Part shown: piece by piece, positions 1 to 8,859 of the stretch
Layout: each line of letters opens with the position of its first letter
Numbering within the stretch: the first letter of the stretch is position 1
NCBI GenBank assembly: GCA_030836725.1
Contig: JAUPLV010000020.1
Coordinates: 1-20,984, forward strand
From: Pseudomonadota bacterium
GTDB taxonomy: Bacteria > Pseudomonadota > Gammaproteobacteria > Burkholderiales > Thiobacillaceae
Reading direction: 5' to 3'
Length of the DNA stretch: 20,984 bases
Position numbers and translations under genes: made by a program
The notes under the pieces: model-generated
Told to the model about the DNA's origin: nothing
The model's database searches: none
Seen by the model: only the letters and a program-made list of their open reading frames with translations

Positions 1-1
1 C

Positions 2-343
2 CCGCTTCCGCCCAACCCGGCGGAACTGGTCAGCAGTACCAAGATGGTTTCCCTGCTGTCGCTGGCTGCCAAGAAATTCGATCACATCATCATCGACGGT
101 CCGCCTGTGCTGGGCCTGGCCGATGCCCCCCTGCTCGGCAGCATTGCCGATGCGACGATCATGGTGGTCGAGTCCGGCGGCACCCGCCGCGATTTTGCCC
201 GCGGCGCAATCAAGCGCCTGCGAAGCACCCGCACCCATCTGCTCGGCGGCGTGCTCACCAAGATGCATGCGCGCAGCCAGTCCTACGATTACTACAGCAG
301 CCACTATTACCAGTACGGCGCCAATCTGGAGGCCAAGGGCTGA
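2..343 (+). CDS. Tyrosine-protein autokinase, C-terminal fragment (CpsD/EpsG/BY-kinase family)
   Basis: This is the 3' end of a bacterial tyrosine kinase of the exopolysaccharide type; the start lies before the window. The reading frame is open from base 2 and begins PLPPNPAELV, a motif typical of the kinase region of Wzc/CapB/EpsG proteins. It is followed by a Walker B-like segment (HIIIDGPPVLGLADA) and by a Tyr-rich C-terminal tail (YDYYSSHYYQY), the usual autophosphorylation cluster. Such kinases work with a chain-length determinant at the inner membrane to control polysaccharide polymerisation and export. The next gene starts 1 nt after the stop, so they are probably co-transcribed. Family assignment is confident; whether it is a fused or a stand-alone cytoplasmic kinase cannot be seen. 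Confidence 0.88.
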   Translation, partial: PLPPNPAELVSSTKMVSLLSLAAKKFDHIIIDGPPVLGLADAPLLGSIADATIMVVESGGTRRDFARGAIKRLRSTRTHLLGGVLTKMHARSQSYDYYSSHYYQYGANLEAKG

Positions 344-344
344 C

Positions 345-1877
345 ATGATTTCCAGCCGGAACATCGACACGGCGGGCATCGTCGCGCTGGCGCTGGCGTT
401 TCACCGTGCGCCCACCCAGCACGCGGATCTGCTGCATGGGCGGACGCCGCTGCCGCCGGGCGTGGACATCCTCCTGAAACTGGCGGGCGGCAGCGCGCCG
501 GATCCCGCCCATGCGGCACTGGCGAGCCCAGACGAACTCAAGGCCGCGGCAATGTTCTTTGTCGAGCAGGTGCTGTTCCACCATGACGTCAGCCATTACC
601 GGGTGCTGGGCGTGGAGCCGGGCGCATCGCTCGACCAGATCAAGGAGCACCACCGCCTGCTGATGCGGGTGTTCCACCCGGATCGGGATAATCGCGCGGA
701 CGACTGGAAAGGCGCGTTTGCCACCCGCATCAACCTTGCCTACTCGAACTTGCGCGACCCGGATGCGCGCCAACGCCACGATGCCGAGTTGAAGCAGGTC
801 GTACAGCCGGGATCGCCTTCACGGGCTGCCCGCCGGGCCACGCCCATGCACAGGCCGGCCGCGCGGGTTTCGCGCGCGAGCGGGCTGCCGCCCATCGTGA
901 TGCGTCACCTGCCGCAATGGGTGCTTGCCGGCACGGCGCTGGTCGCATTCGGGGTTGTAGGCACCGTCTACCTGGACAATCCGCCCGCGCACACGGTGGC
1001 TGCCGGGATCCCCATCCCGCCTGCCGCCCCCATGCGCGAAACTGCGGCTGAACTTGCCCCGGCAGTGGAAACGATCATCACGGGGCCGGAAACAACGGCA
1101 CTGCCGCCCGCACCCGACGCCCTGCCGCAACAGCCCGCCAGTATTGCTGCGCCCGCGCCGATGGTCACGCTGATGCCCGCGTCCGCTCCCAAACCCGCTC
1201 CTGCCCCGGTGCAGACGCCTCCCCGTACCAGGACGCCGGTTCAGGTCGCAACGCGCCCGGTGTTGTACAAAACACCCGCATTGCCCGCCCGGGCAACGGT
1301 TTCCCACCAAGCTCCCGCAACGGCACCACAGCCAGCCATGGGCCGGGCCGCGCAAGGGGTCGCCAACATCGTGCCGGCGCCCGTCCTGGCGCAGCCTAGC
1401 GATGAGCCGGCCTTGACCGATATTGCCCCCGTTCCGAACCCGCAGCCGGAGGTGATGGTCCCCAAGCTTGCCCGGCCGGCGCCGCGCACAGCCGAGGTTG
1501 CCACACGCCCCACCCAGGCTGACCCGAACACCACGCTGTCGCAATTCAAATCGAGCTACGAACGCGGGGACACGCAGGCGTTCATGTCGCTTTTCGACGA
1601 GGTCGCAATCGGCAGTGCGGGTGGAAAATCCCAGATCCGGCGTCAGCACGATTCGCTGTTCCGGACGACGGATTTGCGCCATATCGCGATCGACGGCATG
1701 GCCTGGTCGCAGGAAGGCGACTGGATTCGTGGCGAGGGGCGCTACCGCAAGACGCAGATGCCGAAAGGCGAACTCAAGCTGCAGACCGAAACCGGCATCA
1801 TCCGCATCGAACTGCTGCGGAACGGCGGTCGGGCGCTGATCATGGGACTCGACTATCAGCCCGGAGGACGGTCGTGA
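345..1877 (+). CDS. Membrane-anchored J-domain protein with C-terminal NTF2/SnoaL-like domain (EPS locus)
   Basis: The protein has 510 residues. I chose the ATG one base after the stop of the kinase gene; the frame is open further upstream, but only as a shadow of the kinase. Visible order: an N-terminal alpha-helical stretch (1-80), a DnaJ J-domain (about 84-148, HYRVLGVEPGAS then HPD at 111-113, the motif needed to stimulate Hsp70 ATPase), a basic linker, one transmembrane helix (about 192-210), a long Pro/Ala-rich stretch (about 211-390), and a C-terminal globular part (about 395-505) resembling the NTF2/SnoaL-like domains of secreted enzymes. With one helix and the J-domain on the N side, the J-domain would be cytoplasmic and the tail periplasmic. 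It lacks the Gly/Phe and zinc-finger regions of true DnaJ. Its role in polysaccharide assembly is inferred only from its neighbours. Confidence 0.8.
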   Translation: MISSRNIDTAGIVALALAFHRAPTQHADLLHGRTPLPPGVDILLKLAGGSAPDPAHAALASPDELKAAAMFFVEQVLFHHDVSHYRVLGVEPGASLDQIKEHHRLLMRVFHPDRDNRADDWKGAFATRINLAYSNLRDPDARQRHDAELKQVVQPGSPSRAARRATPMHRPAARVSRASGLPPIVMRHLPQWVLAGTALVAFGVVGTVYLDNPPAHTVAAGIPIPPAAPMRETAAELAPAVETIITGPETTALPPAPDALPQQPASIAAPAPMVTLMPASAPKPAPAPVQTPPRTRTPVQVATRPVLYKTPALPARATVSHQAPATAPQPAMGRAAQGVANIVPAPVLAQPSDEPALTDIAPVPNPQPEVMVPKLARPAPRTAEVATRPTQADPNTTLSQFKSSYERGDTQAFMSLFDEVAIGSAGGKSQIRRQHDSLFRTTDLRHIAIDGMAWSQEGDWIRGEGRYRKTQMPKGELKLQTETGIIRIELLRNGGRALIMGLDYQPGGRS

Positions 1878-3127
1878 TGCCGGACACCCGGGTTCTCAAG
1901 CAGCGTTGGCCGACTCCGCTGAAATGGGCGCTTTACGCGCTGGCGGGCGCTTGGCTGACCTGGCGAATCGTGTTGCTGGGAATGGCCAGCCATCAGGCCC
2001 AGGAATTGGAAAACCCCGAAGCCGCGTTGAAGTTGGATGCCCATCACCCAGGCGCTCATCTGGCGCTGGGCCTTCGCGAACGCACGAACAATCCCGAGGC
2101 CGCGCGTGCGCATCTGCAGGCGTCCATCGATGCCAATCCGGCCGACGGACGGGCTTACGCAGCGCTCGGACGCCTGCTTGAGATCCGAGGGGAAGGCGAG
2201 CCGGCGCGCAAGGCGATGGAAACCGCGTCGCGCCTGTCGCCGCAGCGCAGCGATGTGCAGATGGAGGTCGCGGCCTACTGGATGCGCCAGGGCAATCTGG
2301 AGCGCGCGCTGGGACACTGGAACACGGTTTTGCGACATCGCAACGACCTGCATCCGCAGGTGTTTCCGGAATTGCTGCTACTGGCTTCCGACCCCGCCCA
2401 CCATGCCGCCTTCATGGCCCTGCTGAAGCAGCCGGTGCCGTGGTGGCCGGCCTTTTTCAACCATGTCGCCAGCCGCGCGCCCAAGACGAACACCGTTCGC
2501 GTGCTGTACAACCTGCAGTTGGATGGGCCGAACGCGCCGACGCCCGACATGCTGCGCGCCTATCTCGCCCGGCTGCAGAAGGAGGGCGATTGGCTGGAAG
2601 CCTGGTTCGTCTGGCTCAACAACCTGCCGAAAGAGCAACTCGGCAAGATGGGGTATTTGTACAACGGCAGTTTCGAGACTCCGCTATCGGGCCTGGGATT
2701 CGACTGGATTGTCGAGAATCATCCAGCGGTATCGTTGAGTACCGCGTCGACCTATGACACTTCCGGCGAGCGGGCACTGCGCGTGAGCTTTCGCGGCCAG
2801 CGCGTCCAATTCCAGCATCTGCACCAGTACCTGATGCTGCCCCCCGGCAACTACAGCCTTAAAGGACGCGTGCGTCCGGACAGGCTGCTGGTTGAAAAGG
2901 GCATGCAGTGGGCACTCTACTGCGTCGGAAAGAATAAGCCGCTCGCTGTCACTGGCCGCTTTCGCGGCAGCGAACCGTGGACCCACTTCCGCACTGCGTT
3001 CGATATTCCAGCTTCCGGCTGCCCGGTGCAGATGCTGCGCCTGGAACTCGCGGGGACGATCCGGCTCGATTTCGATGCCCTCGGCACCATCTGGTTCGAC
3101 AGTCTCGTCATCGAGAAGGTGCACTGA
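1877..3127 (+). CDS. TPR protein with C-terminal carbohydrate-binding-like domain (EPS locus)
   Basis: The protein has 416 residues from the ATG that shares its A with the stop of the J-domain gene (TGATG), behind a GGAGGA ribosome-binding site about 9 nt upstream; a GTG three bases earlier is an alternative. One N-terminal hydrophobic helix (KWALYALAGAWLTWRIVLL) would anchor it in the inner membrane. Tetratricopeptide-like helices follow (ALKLDAHHPGAHLALGL, ASIDANPADGRAYAALGRLL, ALGHWNTVLR). After about residue 255 the pattern changes to beta strands, starting at NGSFETPLSGLGFDW, typical of the first strand of carbohydrate-binding modules. This suggests a periplasmic scaffold that binds partner proteins and perhaps the polymer. 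Translational coupling to the J-domain gene suggests joint action. The ligand is unknown. Confidence 0.78.
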   Translation: MPDTRVLKQRWPTPLKWALYALAGAWLTWRIVLLGMASHQAQELENPEAALKLDAHHPGAHLALGLRERTNNPEAARAHLQASIDANPADGRAYAALGRLLEIRGEGEPARKAMETASRLSPQRSDVQMEVAAYWMRQGNLERALGHWNTVLRHRNDLHPQVFPELLLLASDPAHHAAFMALLKQPVPWWPAFFNHVASRAPKTNTVRVLYNLQLDGPNAPTPDMLRAYLARLQKEGDWLEAWFVWLNNLPKEQLGKMGYLYNGSFETPLSGLGFDWIVENHPAVSLSTASTYDTSGERALRVSFRGQRVQFQHLHQYLMLPPGNYSLKGRVRPDRLLVEKGMQWALYCVGKNKPLAVTGRFRGSEPWTHFRTAFDIPASGCPVQMLRLELAGTIRLDFDALGTIWFDSLVIEKVH

Positions 3128-3423
3128 TGAATGAAACCGCTTTACAGGTGGCGATAGTCGGGCGGAAAATTCGACCATTGTCAATGTGGCATCTTGGGTA
3201 ATGGTATTATTGTGGGCGATCTTATTGAAATTTCCTGTCTTTGACCGGTTACGGTGTCTCCGAAAAGATGGACATTTCACAGCGCGGAACGATGCGTCAA
3301 TCCAGAATCGCATCATGCTCAAAGAACTGGAACACTTCGCTCCAAATGCTCTGGCAAGTAGTTGATTTTTGATTTTCGAGCGTCCGGATGACCGGGCGGC
3401 CTGATGAATCCGGGAGATGCAAC
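3128..3423. other. Intergenic region, no supported gene
   Basis: About 300 bases, clearly more AT-rich than the flanking genes. I see no conserved reading frame. An ATG-initiated frame at 3127 stops after 24 codons without family features. An AT-rich patch near 3178-3210 (TTGTCA, then TATTAT) has the parts of a promoter but a spacer of 21 bp, too long to accept. A short inverted repeat (CCGGAT at 3384-3389 and ATCCGG at 3408-3413) ends at the ribosome-binding site of the next gene and could partly hide it. The region probably holds a promoter for the FecR-like gene and the ligase gene. Confidence 0.4.
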
Positions 3424-3861
3424 ATGAACATGCGTTCGACTTTGAATATTCTCGCAACCCTGCTGCTCGTGGGAACCGCCAACATGGCATCGGCACAGGA
3501 CAATCCGCCTGAGGTCGCCACCCTGGAGAAGGCCGAAGGCTCGGTCATGGTCGACAAGGGCAAGGGATACGCCTCCACCAAAAACAAGGCCACGCTGCAT
3601 GAGGGCGACCGCTTGATCACACTGGCCAACTCCACCGCTGAAATCGTGTACGACGATGGTTGCAGGGTGACGTTGAAAGAAAACAGCCTGATCGAGATCG
3701 CAAAAGATCCGGGCTGCAAGGCCATCATCGCTGCCGTCAACTCCACCACAATTGGCGCCCCCGGAGCTGTTGCCACATCGTCGATCGGGCCGGTTTTGCT
3801 GGGCATTGGCGCTGTCATCGTCATCTCTGGAAAAGATGACGAGCCGATCAGCGGTCAGTAA
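3424..3861 (+). CDS. Small secreted FecR-like domain protein
   Basis: The protein has 145 residues. Start at ATG 3424, six bases after GGGAGA; earlier in-frame ATGs add a poor N-terminus. A clear signal peptide is visible (MNMRSTLNILATLLLVGTA, cleavage after ASA at about residue 24). The mature part (VATLEKAEGSVMVDKGKGY, then HEGDRLITLANSTAEIVYDDGCRVTL) resembles the FecR domain, a small beta-rich periplasmic fold. A cysteine pair is present (in YDDGCRV and DPGCKA). A hydrophobic C-terminal segment (GPVLLGIGAVIVI) followed by a short charged tail could be a membrane anchor. FecR-like proteins of this size occur in EPS loci, but their function there is not established. It probably belongs to the transcript that continues into the ligase gene 21 bp downstream. 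Confidence 0.78.
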   Translation: MNMRSTLNILATLLLVGTANMASAQDNPPEVATLEKAEGSVMVDKGKGYASTKNKATLHEGDRLITLANSTAEIVYDDGCRVTLKENSLIEIAKDPGCKAIIAAVNSTTIGAPGAVATSSIGPVLLGIGAVIVISGKDDEPISGQ

Positions 3862-3882
3862 CCTCTTTCGCGCACCATCCGC

Positions 3883-5397
3883 ATGAAGTCCAACGATCCT
3901 CCCGTACGCAAGCGGGACGGGCTGGATTATTTTGCTTTCTTTCTCCTCGCGGCCACGCTGCTGTTCGCCCCCCTGATCAAGGGCGGCAACCGCCCCCTCC
4001 CGCTGCTGACGCTGGAACTGGCAGCCGTGCTGCTGCTGGCTTATCCGCTGATGCGCCCGGTTTTTCTGCGGCGTCTCCCGGTCGGGTTTCTGGTTGGGCT
4101 CGCCCTGCTGATTCTGTTGCCCATGATTCAGCTATTGCCGATGCCCTTCACGATCTGGCAGACCCTGCCCGGCAGGGAACTCTACGCCAAGGCGCTGGCC
4201 GCATTCGGCGTGTCGGGCGATGCCGGCATGCGCCCGCTGTCGCTGATACCGCGGGCGACCGAAGCTGCCTGGCTTGCGCTGCTGCCGCCGCTGGCTGTGT
4301 TTCTGGTAGCGGTCAGCCTGAGCGAAACCGCGTTGCGCAAGCTTGTCTACCTTTTCATCGGCATCGCTTCGATACAGGCGATTCTTGCCCTGGTGCAATT
4401 CGGCGGCGGCGCCGCCACGACTTTCCGCCTGAGCCTGAGCGATATCGGCACAGGCGTGGGCACCTACGTCAACCGCAACCATCTGGCAGGCCTGCTGGCA
4501 ATGGCGCTGCCCGTCGCTCTCGGCCTGCTGGCTTCGCGCATCGGACGCCCTGAGGAAGACATGCGCTACTTCAGCAGGGGGCTGCTTAGCCGGCTGGCCG
4601 ACGCACTGTCCCATTCTTCCAGGCTCAACCAGATCCTGATCTTCGGCGCGGTCTGCATCGCCATCCTGCTGGGCGTTATATTCAGCCGGTCCCGGTCGGG
4701 GATCTCGCTGGCGATGCTGGGGATTCTGCTGAGCGCGATTTTTTACGGGCACAGGATAGGCGGGCAACGCTCGACCAATCTGGTCGCCCTGTTCAGCGTC
4801 ATCGGACTGGCGCTGGCGCTGGAAGTGGGCCTGGCGCCGGTACTGGAGCGCTTTTCCGTCGAAGGAACGCTGGAAGATGCGCGCTGGGATATCTTTGTCA
4901 GCAGCGTGACCGGGCTTGGGAGCTTCTTCCCCTTCGGCAGCGGGCTCGGCACCTACCCCGATATTTATCGGCGCTTTCAGCCCGACTCGATCGCCCAATT
5001 CGTCAATCACGCGCACAACGACTACATCGAGTATGTGTTCGAGGGGGGGCTGATTGCGGTGGCAGTGATCCTGCTGTTTCTCGTCATGTATGTGCGCGCC
5101 TGGCCACGGCTGTTTCACCTGCCGCAATGGGGAACGCTCAGCTTCATGCAGGTCGGCGCGGGCATCGGCCTGCTGCTGATGGCATTACACGGCATGACCG
5201 ACTACAACTGGCACATCCCGGCCAACGCCATCTACTTTGCCCTGCTGGCCGGGGTATTCTTTCACCGCGGCGAAAAGCCCCCCCTTGTCGAACCTGAAAC
5301 CAAGCCGGAAGTCACCATCCCATTGGCGCCTCAGGTACCGGTGCCGCCGCAAGTGCCAGCGGTTCCGTCAAGCGCCAAGAATCCGTTCGACGACTGA
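3883..5397 (+). CDS. O-antigen ligase / polysaccharide polymerase family membrane protein
   Basis: The protein has 504 residues with about a dozen hydrophobic segments. It is of the Wzy_C/O-antigen ligase class, which joins or polymerises lipid-linked glycans on the periplasmic face of the inner membrane. Family signs: NRNHLAGLLAMALPV (about 197-211), FSRSRSG (267-273), and the periplasmic-loop motif HAHNDYIEYVFEGG (376-389), where the first His is usually essential. The last 45 residues are a Pro/Val-rich soluble tail ending NPFDD. No clear ribosome-binding site precedes the ATG. It closes the exopolysaccharide locus. Whether it is a polymerase or a ligase cannot be decided from sequence; a polymerase fits a secreted polysaccharide better. 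Confidence 0.88.
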   Translation: MKSNDPPVRKRDGLDYFAFFLLAATLLFAPLIKGGNRPLPLLTLELAAVLLLAYPLMRPVFLRRLPVGFLVGLALLILLPMIQLLPMPFTIWQTLPGRELYAKALAAFGVSGDAGMRPLSLIPRATEAAWLALLPPLAVFLVAVSLSETALRKLVYLFIGIASIQAILALVQFGGGAATTFRLSLSDIGTGVGTYVNRNHLAGLLAMALPVALGLLASRIGRPEEDMRYFSRGLLSRLADALSHSSRLNQILIFGAVCIAILLGVIFSRSRSGISLAMLGILLSAIFYGHRIGGQRSTNLVALFSVIGLALALEVGLAPVLERFSVEGTLEDARWDIFVSSVTGLGSFFPFGSGLGTYPDIYRRFQPDSIAQFVNHAHNDYIEYVFEGGLIAVAVILLFLVMYVRAWPRLFHLPQWGTLSFMQVGAGIGLLLMALHGMTDYNWHIPANAIYFALLAGVFFHRGEKPPLVEPETKPEVTIPLAPQVPVPPQVPAVPSSAKNPFDD

Positions 5398-5411
5398 CCC
5401 GTAGCCGCGGT

Positions 5412-5428
5412 CAAACCGAAGCGGTTTG
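5412..5428. terminator. Bidirectional terminator-like hairpin
   Basis: A perfect 7-bp stem (CAAACCG / CGGTTTG) with a 3-nt loop sits in the 32 bp between two convergent genes, the EPS ligase (+) and a DUF3108 gene (-). There is no long T-tract on either side, so strength is uncertain, but the position favours a shared terminator. Confidence 0.55.
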
Positions 5429-5429
5429 T

Positions 5430-6449
5430 CTATTCACCCGCATCGATCGCCCTGATCGCCATTTCGCCTTCCGCGCCGGATTCCTCGACCCGCAGCACGC
5501 GCACCGGCAGGTAATGCCGGTCGATGGCAAGCCAGATTTCGAAGCGCCCTTCCTCGCCGGTCTTGCGTGCAAGATGCAGCGTTCGGAGCGGGCCGAGCGC
5601 GGTCTCCAGAATTTCTTCGCCGCGCACATCGTAGGTGTAGTGACGCAGCTTTTTGCCGTTGAACACCGCGTAGGCCAGTTGTCCGCCCGATGGCGGGGCG
5701 GTCAGAGCCATCTGGAAAAAAAGGCTCAGCGCGTCCTGCACGTCGCCGGTATAGGAAAAGTGGCGCGTCGAGCCTTTGGCCGGGCTCAGCGTGAGGCTGC
5801 CGCTGGCCGCATCGAAACGCGCGCTGCTGCGCTTGTCGCCGCGCTGGTCCCAGAACTCCTCGGGCATCAGGCCGCGTTCGGTGATCCGCCCGCGGCTGGT
5901 CTGCGCGAAACGCCCGCTGTAGAACACGCTGGTCAGGCCGGTGGCCGCGGCCACGCTGGTGATGGTGTAGCGATCGCCTTCGTTGACCCATATCAGGGTC
6001 TGTTCGCCGCGAGCCGGCCCGTAGCGCAGGTGGAAGCGCAGGTCGAGACGCGAAGGCAGCGAATTGAGCGGAGGCAATGCCGGTTCCGCCGTTGGCTCCG
6101 CCGCGGCTTCGGGCTCGGGTTCCGCCGGGGGCATCTCTTCGACGGGTTCCGCGATGGCGACGACCTCTTCGGCATCGGCGGCAGTCTCGGGCGCAAGCGC
6201 TTCAGGGATCGGCTCGGGTCGCGGGTCGGCCGGCGGCACGGGCCTGGGGCGCGGCGGCGCGGCGGGCGGTTTTGCCGCTGGCGGGCGCGCTGCCGGCACG
6301 GGCGACGGCGGCATCAGCCGCGCTTCGATAGGCGGCGGTTCAAAGGCTGCCTGCCATTGCGGCAGTTCCCACTGCAAACCGCCGAGCAGCCCGCCGTGCA
6401 GCAACAGCGAGCCCGCCAGGGCCAGCCACCACGGGCGGGCGCCGCGCAT
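5430..6449 (-). CDS. DUF3108 protein with TonB-like N-terminus
   Basis: The protein has 339 residues from ATG 6449 (a GTG directly before it, at 6452, is an alternative start). The N-terminus is TonB-like: one membrane helix (WWLALAGSLLLHGGLLGG) then a Pro/Ala/Glu-rich stretch to about residue 130. The rest (from SRLDLRFHLRYG to the end) matches the DUF3108 beta-barrel-like fold seen in the preceding gene, with shared landmarks: YTITSVAAATGL, a GLMPEEFWDQRGDKR region, a HYTYDV strand, LGPLRTLHLAR, and a DRHYLPVRVLRVEE end strand. Function unknown; DUF3108 proteins are predicted to be periplasmic or envelope-associated. It lies 8 bp after the first DUF3108 gene and is last in the purM-purN operon. 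The pair looks like an ancient duplication with one copy gaining a membrane tether. Confidence 0.85.
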   Translation of the reverse strand: MRGARPWWLALAGSLLLHGGLLGGLQWELPQWQAAFEPPPIEARLMPPSPVPAARPPAAKPPAAPPRPRPVPPADPRPEPIPEALAPETAADAEEVVAIAEPVEEMPPAEPEPEAAAEPTAEPALPPLNSLPSRLDLRFHLRYGPARGEQTLIWVNEGDRYTITSVAAATGLTSVFYSGRFAQTSRGRITERGLMPEEFWDQRGDKRSSARFDAASGSLTLSPAKGSTRHFSYTGDVQDALSLFFQMALTAPPSGGQLAYAVFNGKKLRHYTYDVRGEEILETALGPLRTLHLARKTGEEGRFEIWLAIDRHYLPVRVLRVEESGAEGEMAIRAIDAGE

Positions 6450-6457
6450 CACCCGAT

Positions 6458-7159
6458 CTAGTCCTCGACGCTGGCGCTCACCAGGCGCTGCTCAAGGGTG
6501 ACGCCGTCTTCGATGACCCGGATCTGTACCGGCAGGTTGTTGCGCGCCGGCGCGACCCACACGGTGACGGCTTTCTCGTCCGGCTTGTGCTTGATGCGCT
6601 GGTAGCGCTGGGTGGCCAGCGCGCCCAGCGGCGTCTGCAGGGCGCCGCCGTCGCTGCGCTCGTAATGGTAGTCGTGGAGGTCGCGGCCACTCACCAGTTG
6701 CAGGCTGTAATCGGCAGGCAGGCTGGGGGCGAACATGAAGTTGTACAGCTGCGACAACTGGTCCTGCGCGCCGCGTTGAAGGCCGTTCACCTGCCATGTT
6801 TCACCCTTGTATCGATAGGTGATGCTGCGCTGCTCCCAGTCGAGGCGCGCGGTCGCCAGCTTGTGCGGCGCATCGCTGCGGGCATGCTGGAACTGGGTGG
6901 GGCGAAGCCCATGCGGGGTCACCGCGCCGGTGCTTTCGAGGCGGATGCTGCCCGGCCACAGCAGTTTCAGCGGACCGTCCGCCCGCATTTCGCTGGCGAG
7001 GGTGTAACGGTTGCCGTCGCGGCTGAAGGTGTCGGTCACCTGGCCGAGCTTGTGGCCGTTGCGATAGAGGTCGTACATCAGGCTCATCCGTTGCGGGGCG
7101 TCGGCCTGGGCCGTCGCGACAAGCATGAGCCCGAATGCCGGTAACAGGCGTTTGAGCAT
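6458..7159 (-). CDS. DUF3108 family secreted protein
   Basis: The protein has 233 residues. ATG 7159 lies 2 nt after the purN stop; a GTG at 7165 overlapping the purN stop is possible. The signal peptide is MLKRLLPAFGLMLVATAQA, so the product is periplasmic. The body shows the DUF3108 pattern: repeated beta strands (YDLYRNGHKLGQVTDTFSRD, YTLASEMRADGPL), a central GLRPTQFQHAR, then YHYERSDGGALQTPLGAL and a C-terminal NNLPVQIRVIEDGVTLEQRL. Function of the family is not established. It is placed after purM-purN in what looks like a single transcript, probably for historical rather than metabolic reasons. Confidence 0.86.
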   Translation of the reverse strand: MLKRLLPAFGLMLVATAQADAPQRMSLMYDLYRNGHKLGQVTDTFSRDGNRYTLASEMRADGPLKLLWPGSIRLESTGAVTPHGLRPTQFQHARSDAPHKLATARLDWEQRSITYRYKGETWQVNGLQRGAQDQLSQLYNFMFAPSLPADYSLQLVSGRDLHDYHYERSDGGALQTPLGALATQRYQRIKHKPDEKAVTVWVAPARNNLPVQIRVIEDGVTLEQRLVSASVED

Positions 7160-7161
7160 GG

Positions 7162-7790
7162 TCACATTCCAGTGGGAAGCACAGACTGTGACGTCGGATC
7201 GTCCTTCAAGTTTACGTGGCCGCGATTTATTTCCAGTCGCCCTTCGGCAAACCAGCGGATCGCCTGGGGATAGATGCGGTGCTCCTGCGCCAGCACCCGT
7301 GCCGCCAGCGTGTCGGGCGTGTCGTCCGCCCGCACCGGCACCGCGGCCTGGATGACGATGGGGCCATGGTCGAGGTCGGCGGTGACGAAATGCACGGTGC
7401 AGCCGTGGATCTTGATGCCTTCGGCAAGCGCACGCTCGTGGGTCTTGAGCCCGGGGAACATCGGCAGCAGCGAAGGATGGATATTCAGCAGGCGGCCCTC
7501 GAAGCGCGCGATGAAGGCCGGGCTGAGGATGCGCATGTAGCCGGCGAGCACCACGAGATCGGGTTGATGACGCTCGATTTCATCGGCCAGCAGGGCGTCG
7601 AAGGCGACGCGGTCGGGATGCTCGGTGTGGTCGAGCGCGACCGCGGCAATGCCGCGCGAGCGGGCGTATTCCAGCCCGGCCGCCCGCGGACGGTTGCTGA
7701 TGACGGCGGCGATCTCGATCGGCAGCCGCGCCTCGGCAATCGCCCGGAAATTGCTGCCGCGCCCGGACAGCAGCACGACGATCCGGCAAC

Positions 7791-7794
<4 letters not shown>
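7162..7794 (-). CDS. purN: Phosphoribosylglycinamide formyltransferase PurN
   Basis: Transfers the formyl group of 10-formyltetrahydrofolate to GAR, the third step of IMP synthesis; cytoplasmic. The protein has 210 residues from a GTG start that overlaps the purM stop by 4 nt (GTGA); E. coli PurN has 212. The longer upstream frame is a shadow of purM. Motifs: IVVLLSGRGSNF at the N-terminus (phosphate-binding loop), NIHPSLLP holding the catalytic Asn104 and His106, and HFVTADLDHGP holding Asp142, corresponding to the known N-H-D triad. Coupled to purM, which acts two steps later in the same pathway. Confidence 0.96.
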
Positions 7795-8819
<1,025 letters not shown>

Positions 8820-8842
8820 ACCCGGCTCCAGAAGCAAAAAGT

Positions 8843-8857
8843 GCGGTATTTTACCGC
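8843..8857 (-). promoter_or_regulatory. Palindrome and -10 candidate for purM
   Basis: In the 40 bp between the divergent purM and permease genes a perfect inverted repeat (GCGGTA / TACCGC, 3-nt centre) contains, on the - strand, TAAAAT, a good -10 hexamer about 30 bp before the purM GTG. No convincing -35 was found. The palindrome could be a repressor site or part of the promoter itself. Confidence 0.4.
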
Positions 8858-8859
8858 CT

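Noticed and set aside
819..1682. Long - strand frame inside the J-domain gene
   Set aside because: Arg/Gly-rich translation without family features, opposite a well supported gene; a GC-driven shadow.
3178..3210. Promoter in front of the FecR-like gene (TTGTCA and TATTAT)
   Set aside because: Spacer of 21 bp is too long for a sigma-70 promoter.
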